Shown here one piece after another: positions 32,461-41,613 of a stretch of DNA of 64,000 bases; the first letter of the stretch is position 1, and each line of letters begins with the position of its first letter. The position numbers and the translations under genes were made by a program. Source of the DNA: Leptasterias polaris (taxonomy: Eukaryota > Echinodermata > Asteroidea > Forcipulatida > Asteriidae); assembly GCA_037783415.1 (NCBI GenBank), contig JAZGTN010000036.1, forward strand, positions 10,001 to 74,000, read 5' to 3'. Under the pieces are notes generated by a model. That model searched no databases. It was not told the DNA's origin and worked only from the letters and a program-made list of their open reading frames with translations.

Positions 32461-32700
32461 TATAACGGGATTTCGTTATTCAAAGGTTACTATCACCAAC
32501 AACAGGGTACAAGTAAAATAGTGGAAAACGTTATTTTAACGATCTGAACTTCTGTTTAATTCCTACATCATTTTGTATCAACAGTTGCCATCTTGGAAAC
32601 TACCCCCAATCCCACAATGCATCTTAATTAGTATGGAGAGCCAAAAGAGGTTACTACATGTATAAAGGATAAGTACTGTATATGTACAGAGTCTGCTACA
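32461..32700 (-). repeat. 5' LTR of the gypsy element
   Basis: 240 bp. On the element strand it runs TGTAGCAGACTC .. CCCGTTATA, so the ends are TG and TA rather than TG and CA. It is followed on the element strand by the primer site. Confidence 0.9.
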
Positions 32701-32704
32701 CTAT

Positions 32705-32993
32705 CACTAAACGTAAAGGCTGTTGGGCCCTAAGGAAAGACAAACAAAATTCTTTCACTAGGGCTAGATAACTATTTCTCGAAATGTTGAACGAAATTAA
32801 TGAGATATAAGTAGATACGGGTTACAGTCTGCGCTCTGGAGGAGCAACCCTCGCAGTTAATAGAGGCATTCCAGACAGACTATTCAAGAAACATGTTAGT
32901 TGGATGTCAGACTCAGCCAAAGATTCCTACATTAAAGAGGCAATGGCAGAAAGGTTCAGAGTTCAAAATCATTGGGTCTTTAGTGAGGTTTAA
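32705..32993 (+). pseudogene. Tyrosine-recombinase-like gene, 3' part
   Basis: Directly after the gypsy element and its CTAT duplication the reading resumes with TKRKGCWALRK, then SLRSGGATLAV (SLR..GG box; the usual His is Tyr here), IPDRLFKKHVSWMS and AKDSYIKEAM with the nucleophile Tyr, to a stop at 32991. Bridging the element with one CTAT keeps the frame through the junction. One or two further frame changes lie near 32770-32820. Confidence 0.7.
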
Positions 32994-33317
32994 AAATATG
33001 AATTACCTCGTCTTATTGATAGAGCAACGTGAATTAAACAAACAATTGTTGTTACTTCCAAAGACAATAATATGTATTATACCTTAATTATACCTTAATT
33101 AAAGTAATAAAACTAACTTCCACTAAGTTGCCAATATTCAAATAAATAACCTTCATATTTATTTTTGTTTTATTATATTTTTTTTTTAATTAGAGCTTAC
33201 GAAAGATTAGTGCTTAAAATAACGCATAAATACTGTCATTTCATAGACTGATAGATGACGCAAGAGTTAAAATAAGTTGTTGTTATTATAATTTTTGCAG
33301 CCCCGTTCTTTACCGCT
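32994..33317. other. No gene seen; AT-rich
   Basis: The sequence after the recombinase stop has a duplicated TATACCTTAATTA and an AATAAAA near 33106 that could be the polyadenylation site of the broken recombinase gene. Otherwise it is featureless. Confidence 0.4.
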
Positions 33318-33383
33318 GCAATGTCTGTCGGTGGCCAACCCAAAGTTGTAAACAATTGGTGTGATGTTTGGGTTATTGAGAAG

Positions 33384-33940
33384 TGTTATTTCGTTCGGTT
33401 GAACCGGGTGAATTAGAACGAAATGTAGTTCTCAATAAGGTAAAATCACTCCGCTGTACGCGGATGAAGATAGGAGAAAATGGGAAGTATAAAAGGAGGT
33501 GCTTGGGAATTAGCACGGGCCATGTGCGCACCGGCAGGCTCGATTCGTAAACACAATTTATTAACTTTGTTCCGATGGAACCCAGAAAGAACCAGTTACT
33601 ATAAGAAGTTCCGTTGTATAGTTACGTTGAGTAATCTATTAAACCTTATAGGACAAAATGCAGTCCTTTTAAAATTAAAGATGTATAATGTATATTTAGG
33701 CGGGGTTTTCCAGAGTATGTTCTCGAAAGAGTTTTTATATCTGGTTTTTCACTCCGCAGGCTAGGGCATCAGAGGGGGGTAACGTTACAAAGAAGTAATT
33801 GTGTAATGGTTACACACTCGGATGATATACGATCCCTTTTTCTAAATATATGGGTAAATTAATTAATTAGCGATTTGTTACACATTGTAAATACTAATAG
33901 CCTATTCAAGAAGTAGAAAGAAGAAGAATAAAATGGGTCA
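33384..33940. mobile_element. LTR-like segment between 66-bp direct repeats
   Basis: The 557-bp segment starts TGTTATTTCG and ends AATGGGTCA (TG..CA). It contains TATAAAAG at about 33488 and AATAAA at about 33928, so it looks like a solo LTR in plus orientation. It is flanked not by a 4-6 bp duplication but by 66-bp direct repeats (33318-33383 and 33941-34006) that look identical. Confidence 0.5.
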
Positions 33941-34169
33941 GCAATGTCTGTCGGTGGCCAACCCAAAGTTGTAAACAATTGGTGTGATGTTTGGGTTATT
34001 GAGAAGCTCATTTTCTTAATCAAGATCAGATATTTTAAATGACAGCATCAACAGGCAAATTTCCAATGTCCTTAACTTGTTTGTCACAAAGTGTGCCACA
34101 CCATCATGGATGATAATTATGTTGATTCTGCCAAATTGAACCTCTTGAATATTTCACACCATCCACAAT

Positions 34170-35240
34170 AACAGACTGGGCCTGTACATTTGTATGCAGA
34201 TGATACTCAACTGTATCTTTCATTTGATTTAAATTGTTCTGATGAGCAATCTGAACGCAAACGTGTTGAGCAATGTGTTTCTGATATAAAGTCATGGATG
34301 ACCAATAATAAATTAAAACTCAATGATGATAAAACGGAACTGCTCATAATAACGTCTAAACATAACCAAGACAAAATAATAAATCACCAGATGCAAATTG
34401 GCACTGCTACTGTTACATCGTCTGCAAATGCTCGCAATCTTGGGATCATGTTTGATAACACTATGTGCATGGAATCCCATGTGAAGAACATTTGTCAATC
34501 TGCTTTTTACCATATTAGAAACATTAGCAGCATTCGTAAAGTCCTCAATAAAAAGTCTGCCTCTATCCTTATACATGCTTTCATTACATCCAGGCTTGAT
34601 AATGGAAACTCATTGCTTTATGGTATTAACAAGCATCTTATCAAAAAACTGCAAAATGTCCAGAACGCTGCTGCTCGGGTATTATCTAAAACACGTAAAT
34701 ATGATCACATCACACCTGTGTTGAAACAGCTTCACTGGCTCCCAGTCTGTCAAAGAATTAAATTCAAAATCATTTTGCTTGCCTGGAAAGCTATGAATGA
34801 TAGGGCTCCTCCCTATCTCAAAGAAATTCTCTCACCATATACGCCAACTCGCAATCTTCGCTCTACAAACCAACTTCTTTTAACTGTCCCTAATACAACC
34901 ACTTCCAACGGCGTTCGCGCTTTTTCTGTATCTGCACCCACTCTCTGGAACTCTCTTCCTTTACATATCCGAGCTACAAAGTCTCTGGACATTTTCAAAA
35001 CATTGCTAAAAACTCACCTGTTCAATATTTATTATGATTGACTATCTGTTTTGTTATTTTTTCCACTTGTTTTTGCCGACACATTTATGTAAATCTGTTT
35101 TATTCAATGTGCTCTTATTTCTTTCTAAGCTACGTAATTTGTAATCTTTTTGGTTACTCTTTCTGTTTTTAGTTTTTGTTTGGTTTTTATGCGCCTCGGA
35201 ATAAGTTTAGTCTTAGATAGATGGCGCTTTACAAGTTTTA

Positions 35241-35268
<28 letters not shown>
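34170..35268 (+). mobile_element. 5'-truncated LINE (CR1/L2 group), RT C-terminal part
   Basis: The frame begins at the RT catalytic box (YADDTQLYLSF) and continues with WMTNNKLKLNDDKTE, NLGIMFD, QNAAARVL, LHWLPVCQRIKFKI, YTPTRNLRST and PTLWNSLPLHIR to a stop at 35041. The non-coding tail has CGCCTCGGAATAAG and GGCGCTTTACAAG and ends in (ATT)n at about 35243-35268, the usual 3' end of this group. Everything 5' of the active site is lost. The frame itself is intact. Confidence 0.85.
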
Positions 35269-35271
<3 letters not shown>

Positions 35272-35354
35272 GGTGATCAGTGTCTAAAGCTGTCAGATTA
35301 CCAACAAGATTGTGTATATCTGGATGGAGCATGGTAAGCGAGAGACTTTGATAC

Positions 35355-35515
35355 ATGGGTAATAATAATAATAATAATAATAATATTTAAAATTTATATT
35401 GCGCCCCTTACATACAAAATGATCAAAGGCGCAGCAGAACACATGTTAAAAAGCACAGAATGGAAGAAAACGACAAAGAAAAAAGACTGATCACCAGGCC
35501 AGTGCCCAAACAAAA
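35355..35515 (-). mobile_element. LINE 3'-tail fragment, inverted
   Basis: (AAT)n followed by ATTTATATTGCGCCCC is the reverse complement of a CR1/L2-type 3' end. Only the tail is present. It lies between two plus-strand LINE copies. Confidence 0.6.
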
Positions 35516-35517
35516 GT

Positions 35518-37173
35518 ATGGGGATACGTCTGTCCCGCCATACCTCCATACCTCCATACATCACTGTTAACAATATTGATGAGTCGTGTCAGAGTATGCT
35601 TCGTATCTTCAATCCAACCTCCGAAAATGCAGTCAGAAGATTTATTATGAAAACATCTAGTAAGTCCTGCTCCTTGGATCCAATCCCAACATCCTTACTG
35701 AAGAACTGTATTGACATCCTTCTACCAACTATCACTAATACCATCAATCTATCCCTTGCATCTGGACACATTCCTCAAGAAATGAAGTCTGCTGTGATAT
35801 ATCCAGTCATAAAGAAAAGTAACCTTGATCCTGAGGTTCTTAATAACTATCGGCCAATTTCTAGTCTACCATTCATCTCCAAGATCCTTGAGAGTGCTGC
35901 CTCGTTTCAACTGATTTCCTACCTTGAAGATGGCAACCTTCATAGCAAAATCCAGTCAGCATACCGACACCATCACAGTACTGAGACTGCATTAGTGCGA
36001 GTGCACAATGACATACTCCGAGCTATCAATGATAAAAAGGAAGTTGTACTTGTCCTCTTGGATTTATCCGCTGCTTTCGACACACTCGACCATAAATTTC
36101 TACTTGACCGTCTTTTGAACAGATATGGTGTTTCTGGTCATGCACTTGACTGGTGTGCTTCATACCTCTCAGAGCGAAGTCGGACTGTGTCTGTCGGCAA
36201 ATCACAATCAAAACAGTATCCCCTTGATTTTGGTGTACCTCAGGGATCAGTTATTGGCCCAAAGTTATTCACACTCTATACAGCTCCTATAGATGACATA
36301 TTGGAGGCACATGGCATACAGGGAATGATCTATGCTGATGACACACAGCTCTATAAGGTATTTGATCAGTCAACCCGAGATGCTGCCCTTACTGCTGTTG
36401 AAGCCTGTTTAGCTGATATAAAAGCGTGGACAGTTTCTAACAAGCTTTTGCTGAACGACTCTAAAACTGAAGTCATCCATTTTACATCATCCTTCCGTAA
36501 GTCTCAGCCTTTGCGCCACATACAAATAGGAAGTTCACTGATCAAACCTGCAACGGAGGTTCGAAACCTTGGTACAAAACTTGACCATCACTTAACTATG
36601 TCAAGTCATGTTAACATGGTGTGCCGTAATGCTACGCAGTCGCTGAGAACCATTGGTCAACTACGAAAGTTTTTAAATCGCAAAACCACTGAAATGCTTG
36701 TACATGCATTCATATCTTCTAAGCTGGACTACTGCAACTGTCTTCTTGAAAGATTATCCAACAAAGAAATTGCCAAGCTACAACGCATCCAAAATATGGC
36801 TGCAAGACTTGTTGTCCGTGCTCGGAAAAATGATCACATACAACCTATCCTGCAAGATCTTCACTGGCTTCCTGTAAAGAAACGTATCTTATTCAAAGTT
36901 CTCCTGACAGTTTACAAATCCCTCAATAACATGGCTCCGATCTACATTAATGATCTTCTTATTCGATACATTCCTTCACGCTCCTTGAGATCCAGCACCA
37001 AAGAACTTCTCCAGATACCTGTTGCCTCCCGTGTGTCATCATCCAGCTATGGAGATAGGTCTCTTTCCATTGCAGCACCAAAGGCTTGGAACAATCTTCC
37101 TGAACAAATTCGACTTTCAGAAACCATCGTTGACTTCAATATGGCTTTGAAAACACACCTGTTCCTCTCTTAA
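35518..37173 (+). CDS. LINE reverse transcriptase (partial ORF2)
   Basis: This is the open frame of the LINE above. RNA-templated DNA synthesis motifs 1-7 and the thumb are all present and uninterrupted, which suggests a fairly recent copy. The listed start codon is simply the first in-frame ATG after truncation. Confidence 0.85.
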   Translation: MGIRLSRHTSIPPYITVNNIDESCQSMLRIFNPTSENAVRRFIMKTSSKSCSLDPIPTSLLKNCIDILLPTITNTINLSLASGHIPQEMKSAVIYPVIKKSNLDPEVLNNYRPISSLPFISKILESAASFQLISYLEDGNLHSKIQSAYRHHHSTETALVRVHNDILRAINDKKEVVLVLLDLSAAFDTLDHKFLLDRLLNRYGVSGHALDWCASYLSERSRTVSVGKSQSKQYPLDFGVPQGSVIGPKLFTLYTAPIDDILEAHGIQGMIYADDTQLYKVFDQSTRDAALTAVEACLADIKAWTVSNKLLLNDSKTEVIHFTSSFRKSQPLRHIQIGSSLIKPATEVRNLGTKLDHHLTMSSHVNMVCRNATQSLRTIGQLRKFLNRKTTEMLVHAFISSKLDYCNCLLERLSNKEIAKLQRIQNMAARLVVRARKNDHIQPILQDLHWLPVKKRILFKVLLTVYKSLNNMAPIYINDLLIRYIPSRSLRSSTKELLQIPVASRVSSSSYGDRSLSIAAPKAWNNLPEQIRLSETIVDFNMALKTHLFLS

Positions 37174-37477
37174 TTATATACAAATAATATTGTCTTACTC
37201 TTTTACAACCTTGTTCTTAGCCACACTGGGGATTGTATTTATCACTAATGTATCGCTTTGTTGGTTTAGTAATTTCTTATTTGTATTGGTTCAGGCTCAA
37301 TAGGTTTTATATATAGGTTATCTTTGTTAAACCCACTGATATTGTATTTTGTGTTTTGTGTTGATCTTTTTAAAACTGTTTACTATTTACCAGATATGGT
37401 TATTTTTATCGATTTAAACTTTTTAAAATTTCGCTGTACTTGTCTTTAAATTAATTATATTTAGTCTCCTTTTACTC

Positions 37478-37831
37478 TTTAAAGGCCCTGTACACTATTG
37501 GTAAGATCGAAAAACACAAATGTTCACAGATTCACACATAACTTACATGATTTAAAGTAAGTAATGGTAGAAAGGGTTCCTTAAAATATTTCTCCCTAAA
37601 ATGCTATCGTTTCTGAGAAATGAGTAAAACAATAGCGTGATAACAAACTCGATGTTTGAAAAACAGAAAACACATAAGGGTCTCTTTTCACTATTTTTTC
37701 GTGACCTCGATGACCAATTGAGCTCAAATTTTCACAGGTTTGTTATTTCATGTATATGGTTGATTACACAAAACATGAACACTGTCTGTGATTATTTTGT
37801 CAGCTCTGCCAATCCTGTAAAATACCTTTAA
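37478..37831 (+). mobile_element. MITE-like short repeat inside a LINE 3' UTR
   Basis: The 354-bp segment starts TTTAAAGGCCCTGTACAC and ends TAAAATACCTTTAA, imperfect inverted ends. I associate the ACACTATTGGTAA start with a very abundant short repeat of sea-star genomes. It lies between the LINE stop and its 3' terminal block, so it inserted after the LINE. Confidence 0.55.
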
Positions 37832-37901
37832 GTAATTGTTGTAAAGCGCCTCGGGGTTGGTTCAGCGTGAGGCGCTCTATAAATCTAATTATTATTATTA
37901 T

Positions 37902-38217
37902 TAGATGTTTTAGATCTTCAATCAATGTCTGAGCAACAGCTGTAAGTTATTTCTATTGACATACTTTGATTCTGCAATGAGAGCTAACTGAATAACATAA
38001 TACTTGGATCTGTGTTAAGCTTTGATGTTACCTAAAGTGTAGTAAAAGTAGAGATCTTGATTGTTTTACTACCCAATGGGTTAGTAATCTGGAAATCATC
38101 ATGATACAACTGTATCTGCAGGACTGGGTTCTTTAACGAAAACACTGGATTGTTTTTGCACAAAGTGCCATCACCATAATCCTGCAAATACCCATGACAA
38201 TCTCGACCAACACTTCA
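37902..38217. other. No gene seen
   Basis: About 300 bases lie between the LINE tail and the Tnp2-like fragment. The segment near 38160-38217 may be decayed coding sequence of that fragment, but I could not place it. Confidence 0.4.
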
Positions 38218-38880
38218 CATAATGTCTGGATGATCCAACAGTTTTGACAGGGATTGTAGCATAGGCACATATTGATATGTTTTTGGCTGTCCATTGGGCT
38301 TTGTACCTATTTCATATGATACTGCTTCAATAAGTCCCATATGTCTCTTGAGGTATGCATTGAGATTATCCTCACTGAGTAATGGTCCAAGTCTTTCCAC
38401 TGCTGGTAGGGAAGCAGACCACATTTCATGATGTGCAGATGGACAAGTACTTATACCATGATTATTTATAACTTGTTGAAATTTAGAAAGCAAATCTGCT
38501 TGTTGCATCTCCAACAAGTTAAACGTTTCTGAGAGCAAGGTTTTCATGGCAGTTTTAGGAAGCTTTTGTCTTTCCCTGATCTTTAAAATGAATTGAGCAA
38601 ATGTGTCTCTAATGTCAAGATCATCATGGCCATTACATTCATCATGAACAGCCGTAAGGTTACTTGGTTCAATTAAAGTGATATTCACTTCTTCAAGTCA
38701 TTTTCTTGGTTCCAATAATGGGATAAATAGTTATTTGGGTCGTTTACATATCCTGCATGATGATGAAAATACTTTGTATGTTTTCTCACACCCCTCTATT
38801 CCACATCTTACACAGAAATGGGGGTCATTACTATGGACTCAGCGAACATGTCTTAAAAGCTTTTGAAATGTCTGCCCCTG
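38218..38880 (-). pseudogene. Second Tnp2/CACTA-like fragment (N-terminal part)
   Basis: On the minus strand a Cys/His stretch (CVRCGIEGCEKTYKVFSS, then Cys and His pairs) matches the N-terminal fingers of this family. An open frame from 38688 follows, with TFAQFILKIRERQKLPK, LKRHMGLIEAVSYEIG and TYQYVPMLQSLSKLL, the region corresponding to about 16.9-17.8 kb in the first copy. It ends at 38218. The catalytic half is absent. At 38880 it abuts the tail of a LINE. Confidence 0.65.
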
Positions 38881-38882
38881 AT

Positions 38883-39655
38883 AAATAATAATAAATAAAT
38901 AATAATAAATCATTTGTAGAGTGCAGAAACTATGTTTATATATTGTACTGCGCTTCATTCAAGAACTCTTAGATGCTATACCACTACACAATGCTATACA
39001 ATTCAAAGCATGAACATAATATAATTAAATCTATGTTTACAACAAATAGGTTTTTACTTTAAATTTAAAGCCATCTAATGATTGAGACTTTCTAATGTCC
39101 ACAGGTAGCTTATTCCATAATCTAGGAGCTGCACAAAGAAATGATCGATCACCTAAGGTTACTTTTGTTCTAATTTGGGGGATCTTCAATGCCAATGTGT
39201 CTTGTGTACTACGAAGATTATGACCATTGGTTTGAGATTTAAAATCCAATAATTCAGTAATATAACTAGGAGCTTGATCATTAAGCGCTTTATAAACTAT
39301 CATTAACATCTTAAATTCAATTCTTTGACGTATAGGCAACCAATGTACTTCTCTTAACAGTGGTGTTACATGAGCAAATTTAGGGAGATTACAAATCAAT
39401 CTTGCACATGTATTTTGAACCCGTTGCAACTTTGCTATCTGTAAGTTTGGTAATCCATACGTGGACGACAGTTTTCATGCTATCGCTGATTTACATACAC
39501 TAATAATTTGTGATTCCATGTTCAACTGAGTATCAAATAACACTCCTAAGTTTATTACGTTATGGGATGGTATTATAGCAGTGTCACCTACTGATATACC
39601 GTTTGACTTGAACTTAGATACCTGACGTGTAGTGCCAATAATTCCTTTTATCACC
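38883..39655 (-). mobile_element. 5'-truncated LINE (CR1/L2 group)
   Basis: The minus-strand tail starts with (ATA)n at 38883. The coding remnant reads NLGVLFDTQLNMESQI, then, after a frameshift near 39450, RVQNTCARLICNL, VHWLPIRQRIEFKML and APRLWNKLPVDIRKS, ending at 39037. Only the last third of RT is present. Confidence 0.78.
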
Positions 39656-40149
39656 CTAAGGATAAAAGGCCTTATACTCAGCGTAACCTTCATTGTACAC
39701 AGTCTGTTTCCGGGCATACCCACAGCGTTTTTCTTACAAGCAATTTTAATTGTTTTTCCCTGTGCATCCATGGCATAGTTTGCAAAAAATCACTTGCTGG
39801 GTTTCTGGGTCATGCTGTGTTGCAATTTAACAATGTAGCAAATCAGTGTATTACATTTGCTTTTGTTTTAACCAATCATGGTGATTCCCCCCATCAGGAT
39901 TTTTTTTTTGGCGGGCTTATTATTTTATCTGTCACTTCGTCACAGTCTTTCAATGTGGTAAGATATGAATAATTTTAGTCTTTGATTTAGCTTTCAAGGT
40001 CAATTTTTCCAGTTTCGTTTTGGGATAAAGCTTGCAAGCAGTGCAGGAGACTGTTCATAAAATTTTCGCTCCAGAAGGAGTATTTAATACGGAATAGAAA
40101 ATTTTCCAGTTTCGTTTGGGATAACAACTTTGGCCAGCATACGGAAATC
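39656..40149. other. Presumed 5' region of the Ngaro element; no gene
   Basis: Two partial copies of CCAGTTTCGTTT-GGGATAA (about 40009 and 40108) lie just upstream of the first Ngaro ATG. The A1/B1/A2/B2 split repeats expected for Ngaro elements were looked for but not found by eye. Confidence 0.4.
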
Positions 40150-41613
40150 ATGCCTCGAGTTAGACGGCGTCCGGCTCGGTTTGACGATGTCGATGAGGAA
40201 GGCGCCTATCCAATGGACAGACGTTCCACGATGCAGTCGGCGGCTGTGAATAAGAAAGGCCAAGGGAAACGGAAAGCTAATGTGAGGGCATCATCGGCAC
40301 AGCCGGCCTTGATCACTCTCAATACCGGCACGGCTTCGTCTTCCCCTCGGCCGCTATCAAGTCAAGGCCCGCCGCCAATAATTTCGCCACCAGGGATCCA
40401 GCATCAGGCTATTATACCGCCGGCAAACACCGGGGCAACCTATGCTTCTACTTTAAGGGATGAAACAGTGACGTTCAACGGTTTGCAGCCCGGCGAGGCG
40501 GTGGTCGCCCCTCCGGTTTTCAGCAACTCGACTGCCGGGACTCGGCCCCTGCCGACGGGTGGTGAGTACACCGGTGATGCCGGTCAGGTTGCGGCCCCTT
40601 GTTCCACCTCACATGCATTTAATAATCATGATAGTAGTTATGGTAATACTAATAGGCCTATTATTACTAGTAGTACTAGTTGTATTGATGTGCCTAGGGG
40701 TGGGAGTAGTTGTACTGATAATAGTGTTCTTAGGCAGGTTTGTAGGCCACCAGTTCTTCCACAAGTTGACGTCGGAACACCTTTGGGTTTTCAAGTGTCA
40801 ATGGCGCTCAAAGAAAAAATTTCGCAGGGTATGTACATTGATATGTCTCTCCTCCTAAATGATTCTAGTGCTTCAGTTTTCGCTAAGGCGGGGGATACTA
40901 CTGCTAACTTGTCATTGGCTATTGTTGGGGGGAATTTAGTTGTGCGCAAACCGGAAGGATCACGCAAGAAATTGGACACATTTGAGGAATGGCAGTCCGC
41001 TTTTCACAACTTTATGGCGCTTTTTCTGGTGAAACACCCCAATCGCTGCGGGGAGCTGCTCAAATACTGCGAAATTATCCACATGGCTGCAGTTCAATTT
41101 CCTGGGCAAGGTTGGAAGCGCTACGATGAACAATTTCGCTTGCGTGGGGAGGCAGACCCCATGCGCTTTTGGGGCAAGCTTGATACCGAGCTTTGGCTAA
41201 CCGTGGCAGCGGTGGGTGTTACTGCAGCTAGTCAATTTTCGAGTGGCAATGTTTTAACCGTCCCTCAACCCTCCTCTTCCAAGGTGCGCACGGGACTTTG
41301 TTTTGCGTACAACGGCACGCAAGGCTGCCATTTCCGTGTTTGCAAATTTTTTCATAGTTGTTCCAAGTGTCAGCGCCCCGGCCATGGTGCAACTCGTTGT
41401 AGGATGGCGGGTTATGTGCGCTGGGTTAGTTCCCCTGCTACTGCTGCATCGGCCCCGCCGGCGCGGCCACACAAACTCCCGGCTTTGCCAGCGCAAAAGC
41501 TTGCTGATCCAATGGCTATGCAAAAGCATTACTCAGTCAATCTAAATCGTGCCAATGTCAATGGCGCTAGTGGGACCGGTACTGGGTCTTTTCGCTCTTC
41601 CAACGCCAATTAA
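40150..41613 (+). CDS. Ngaro Gag-like protein (487 aa)
   Basis: ATG at 40150 starts MPRVRRRPARFDD. The first 210 residues are low-complexity (Pro/Ser/Thr). A conserved globular part follows (KKLDTFEEWQSAFHNFM, HPNRCGELLKYCEIIH, RYDEQFRLRGEADP). A Cys-rich stretch (CFAYNGTQGCHF, CKFFHSCSKC, GHGATRC) closes the domain. This matches Gag-like proteins of DIRS/Ngaro elements, which bind nucleic acid through the C-terminal finger. It overlaps the RT frame by about 60 bases. Confidence 0.8.
   Translation: MPRVRRRPARFDDVDEEGAYPMDRRSTMQSAAVNKKGQGKRKANVRASSAQPALITLNTGTASSSPRPLSSQGPPPIISPPGIQHQAIIPPANTGATYASTLRDETVTFNGLQPGEAVVAPPVFSNSTAGTRPLPTGGEYTGDAGQVAAPCSTSHAFNNHDSSYGNTNRPIITSSTSCIDVPRGGSSCTDNSVLRQVCRPPVLPQVDVGTPLGFQVSMALKEKISQGMYIDMSLLLNDSSASVFAKAGDTTANLSLAIVGGNLVVRKPEGSRKKLDTFEEWQSAFHNFMALFLVKHPNRCGELLKYCEIIHMAAVQFPGQGWKRYDEQFRLRGEADPMRFWGKLDTELWLTVAAVGVTAASQFSSGNVLTVPQPSSSKVRTGLCFAYNGTQGCHFRVCKFFHSCSKCQRPGHGATRCRMAGYVRWVSSPATAASAPPARPHKLPALPAQKLADPMAMQKHYSVNLNRANVNGASGTGTGSFRSSNAN

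Larger units (their letters stand above)
27933..32700 (-). mobile_element. Ty3/gypsy LTR retrotransposon (Mag-like), internally deleted
   Basis: Two LTRs (27933-28170 and 32461-32700) bound the element. It is flanked by the 4-bp duplication CTAT (27929-27932 and 32701-32704). On the minus strand the order is LTR, tRNA-Ser primer site, Gag, zinc knuckle, RT thumb/RNase H, PHD-like finger, integrase, polypurine tract, LTR: the Ty3/gypsy order. The LTRs differ by about one substitution and a 2-bp indel, so insertion was recent. Yet gag and pol carry several frameshifts, and protease plus the RT palm are missing. tRNA-Ser priming is typical of the Mag lineage. The copy lies inside a tyrosine-recombinase pseudogene. 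Confidence 0.9.
35518..37901 (+). mobile_element. LINE (CR1/L2 group) with complete RT domain, 5'-truncated
   Basis: A 551-codon frame (35518-37173) covers the whole RT. It has SCSLDPIPTSLLK, NNYRPISSLPFISK, LLDLSAAFDTLDH, FGVPQGSVIGP, YADD at residues 272-275, NLGTKLD, NMAARLV, LHWLPVKKRI and PKAWNNLPEQIR. The endonuclease and ORF1 are missing. The 3' UTR ends with CGCCTCGGGGTTGG, a GGCGCTCTATAAAT block and (ATT)n at about 37887-37901. A MITE-like repeat has landed in the UTR. Confidence 0.88.
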
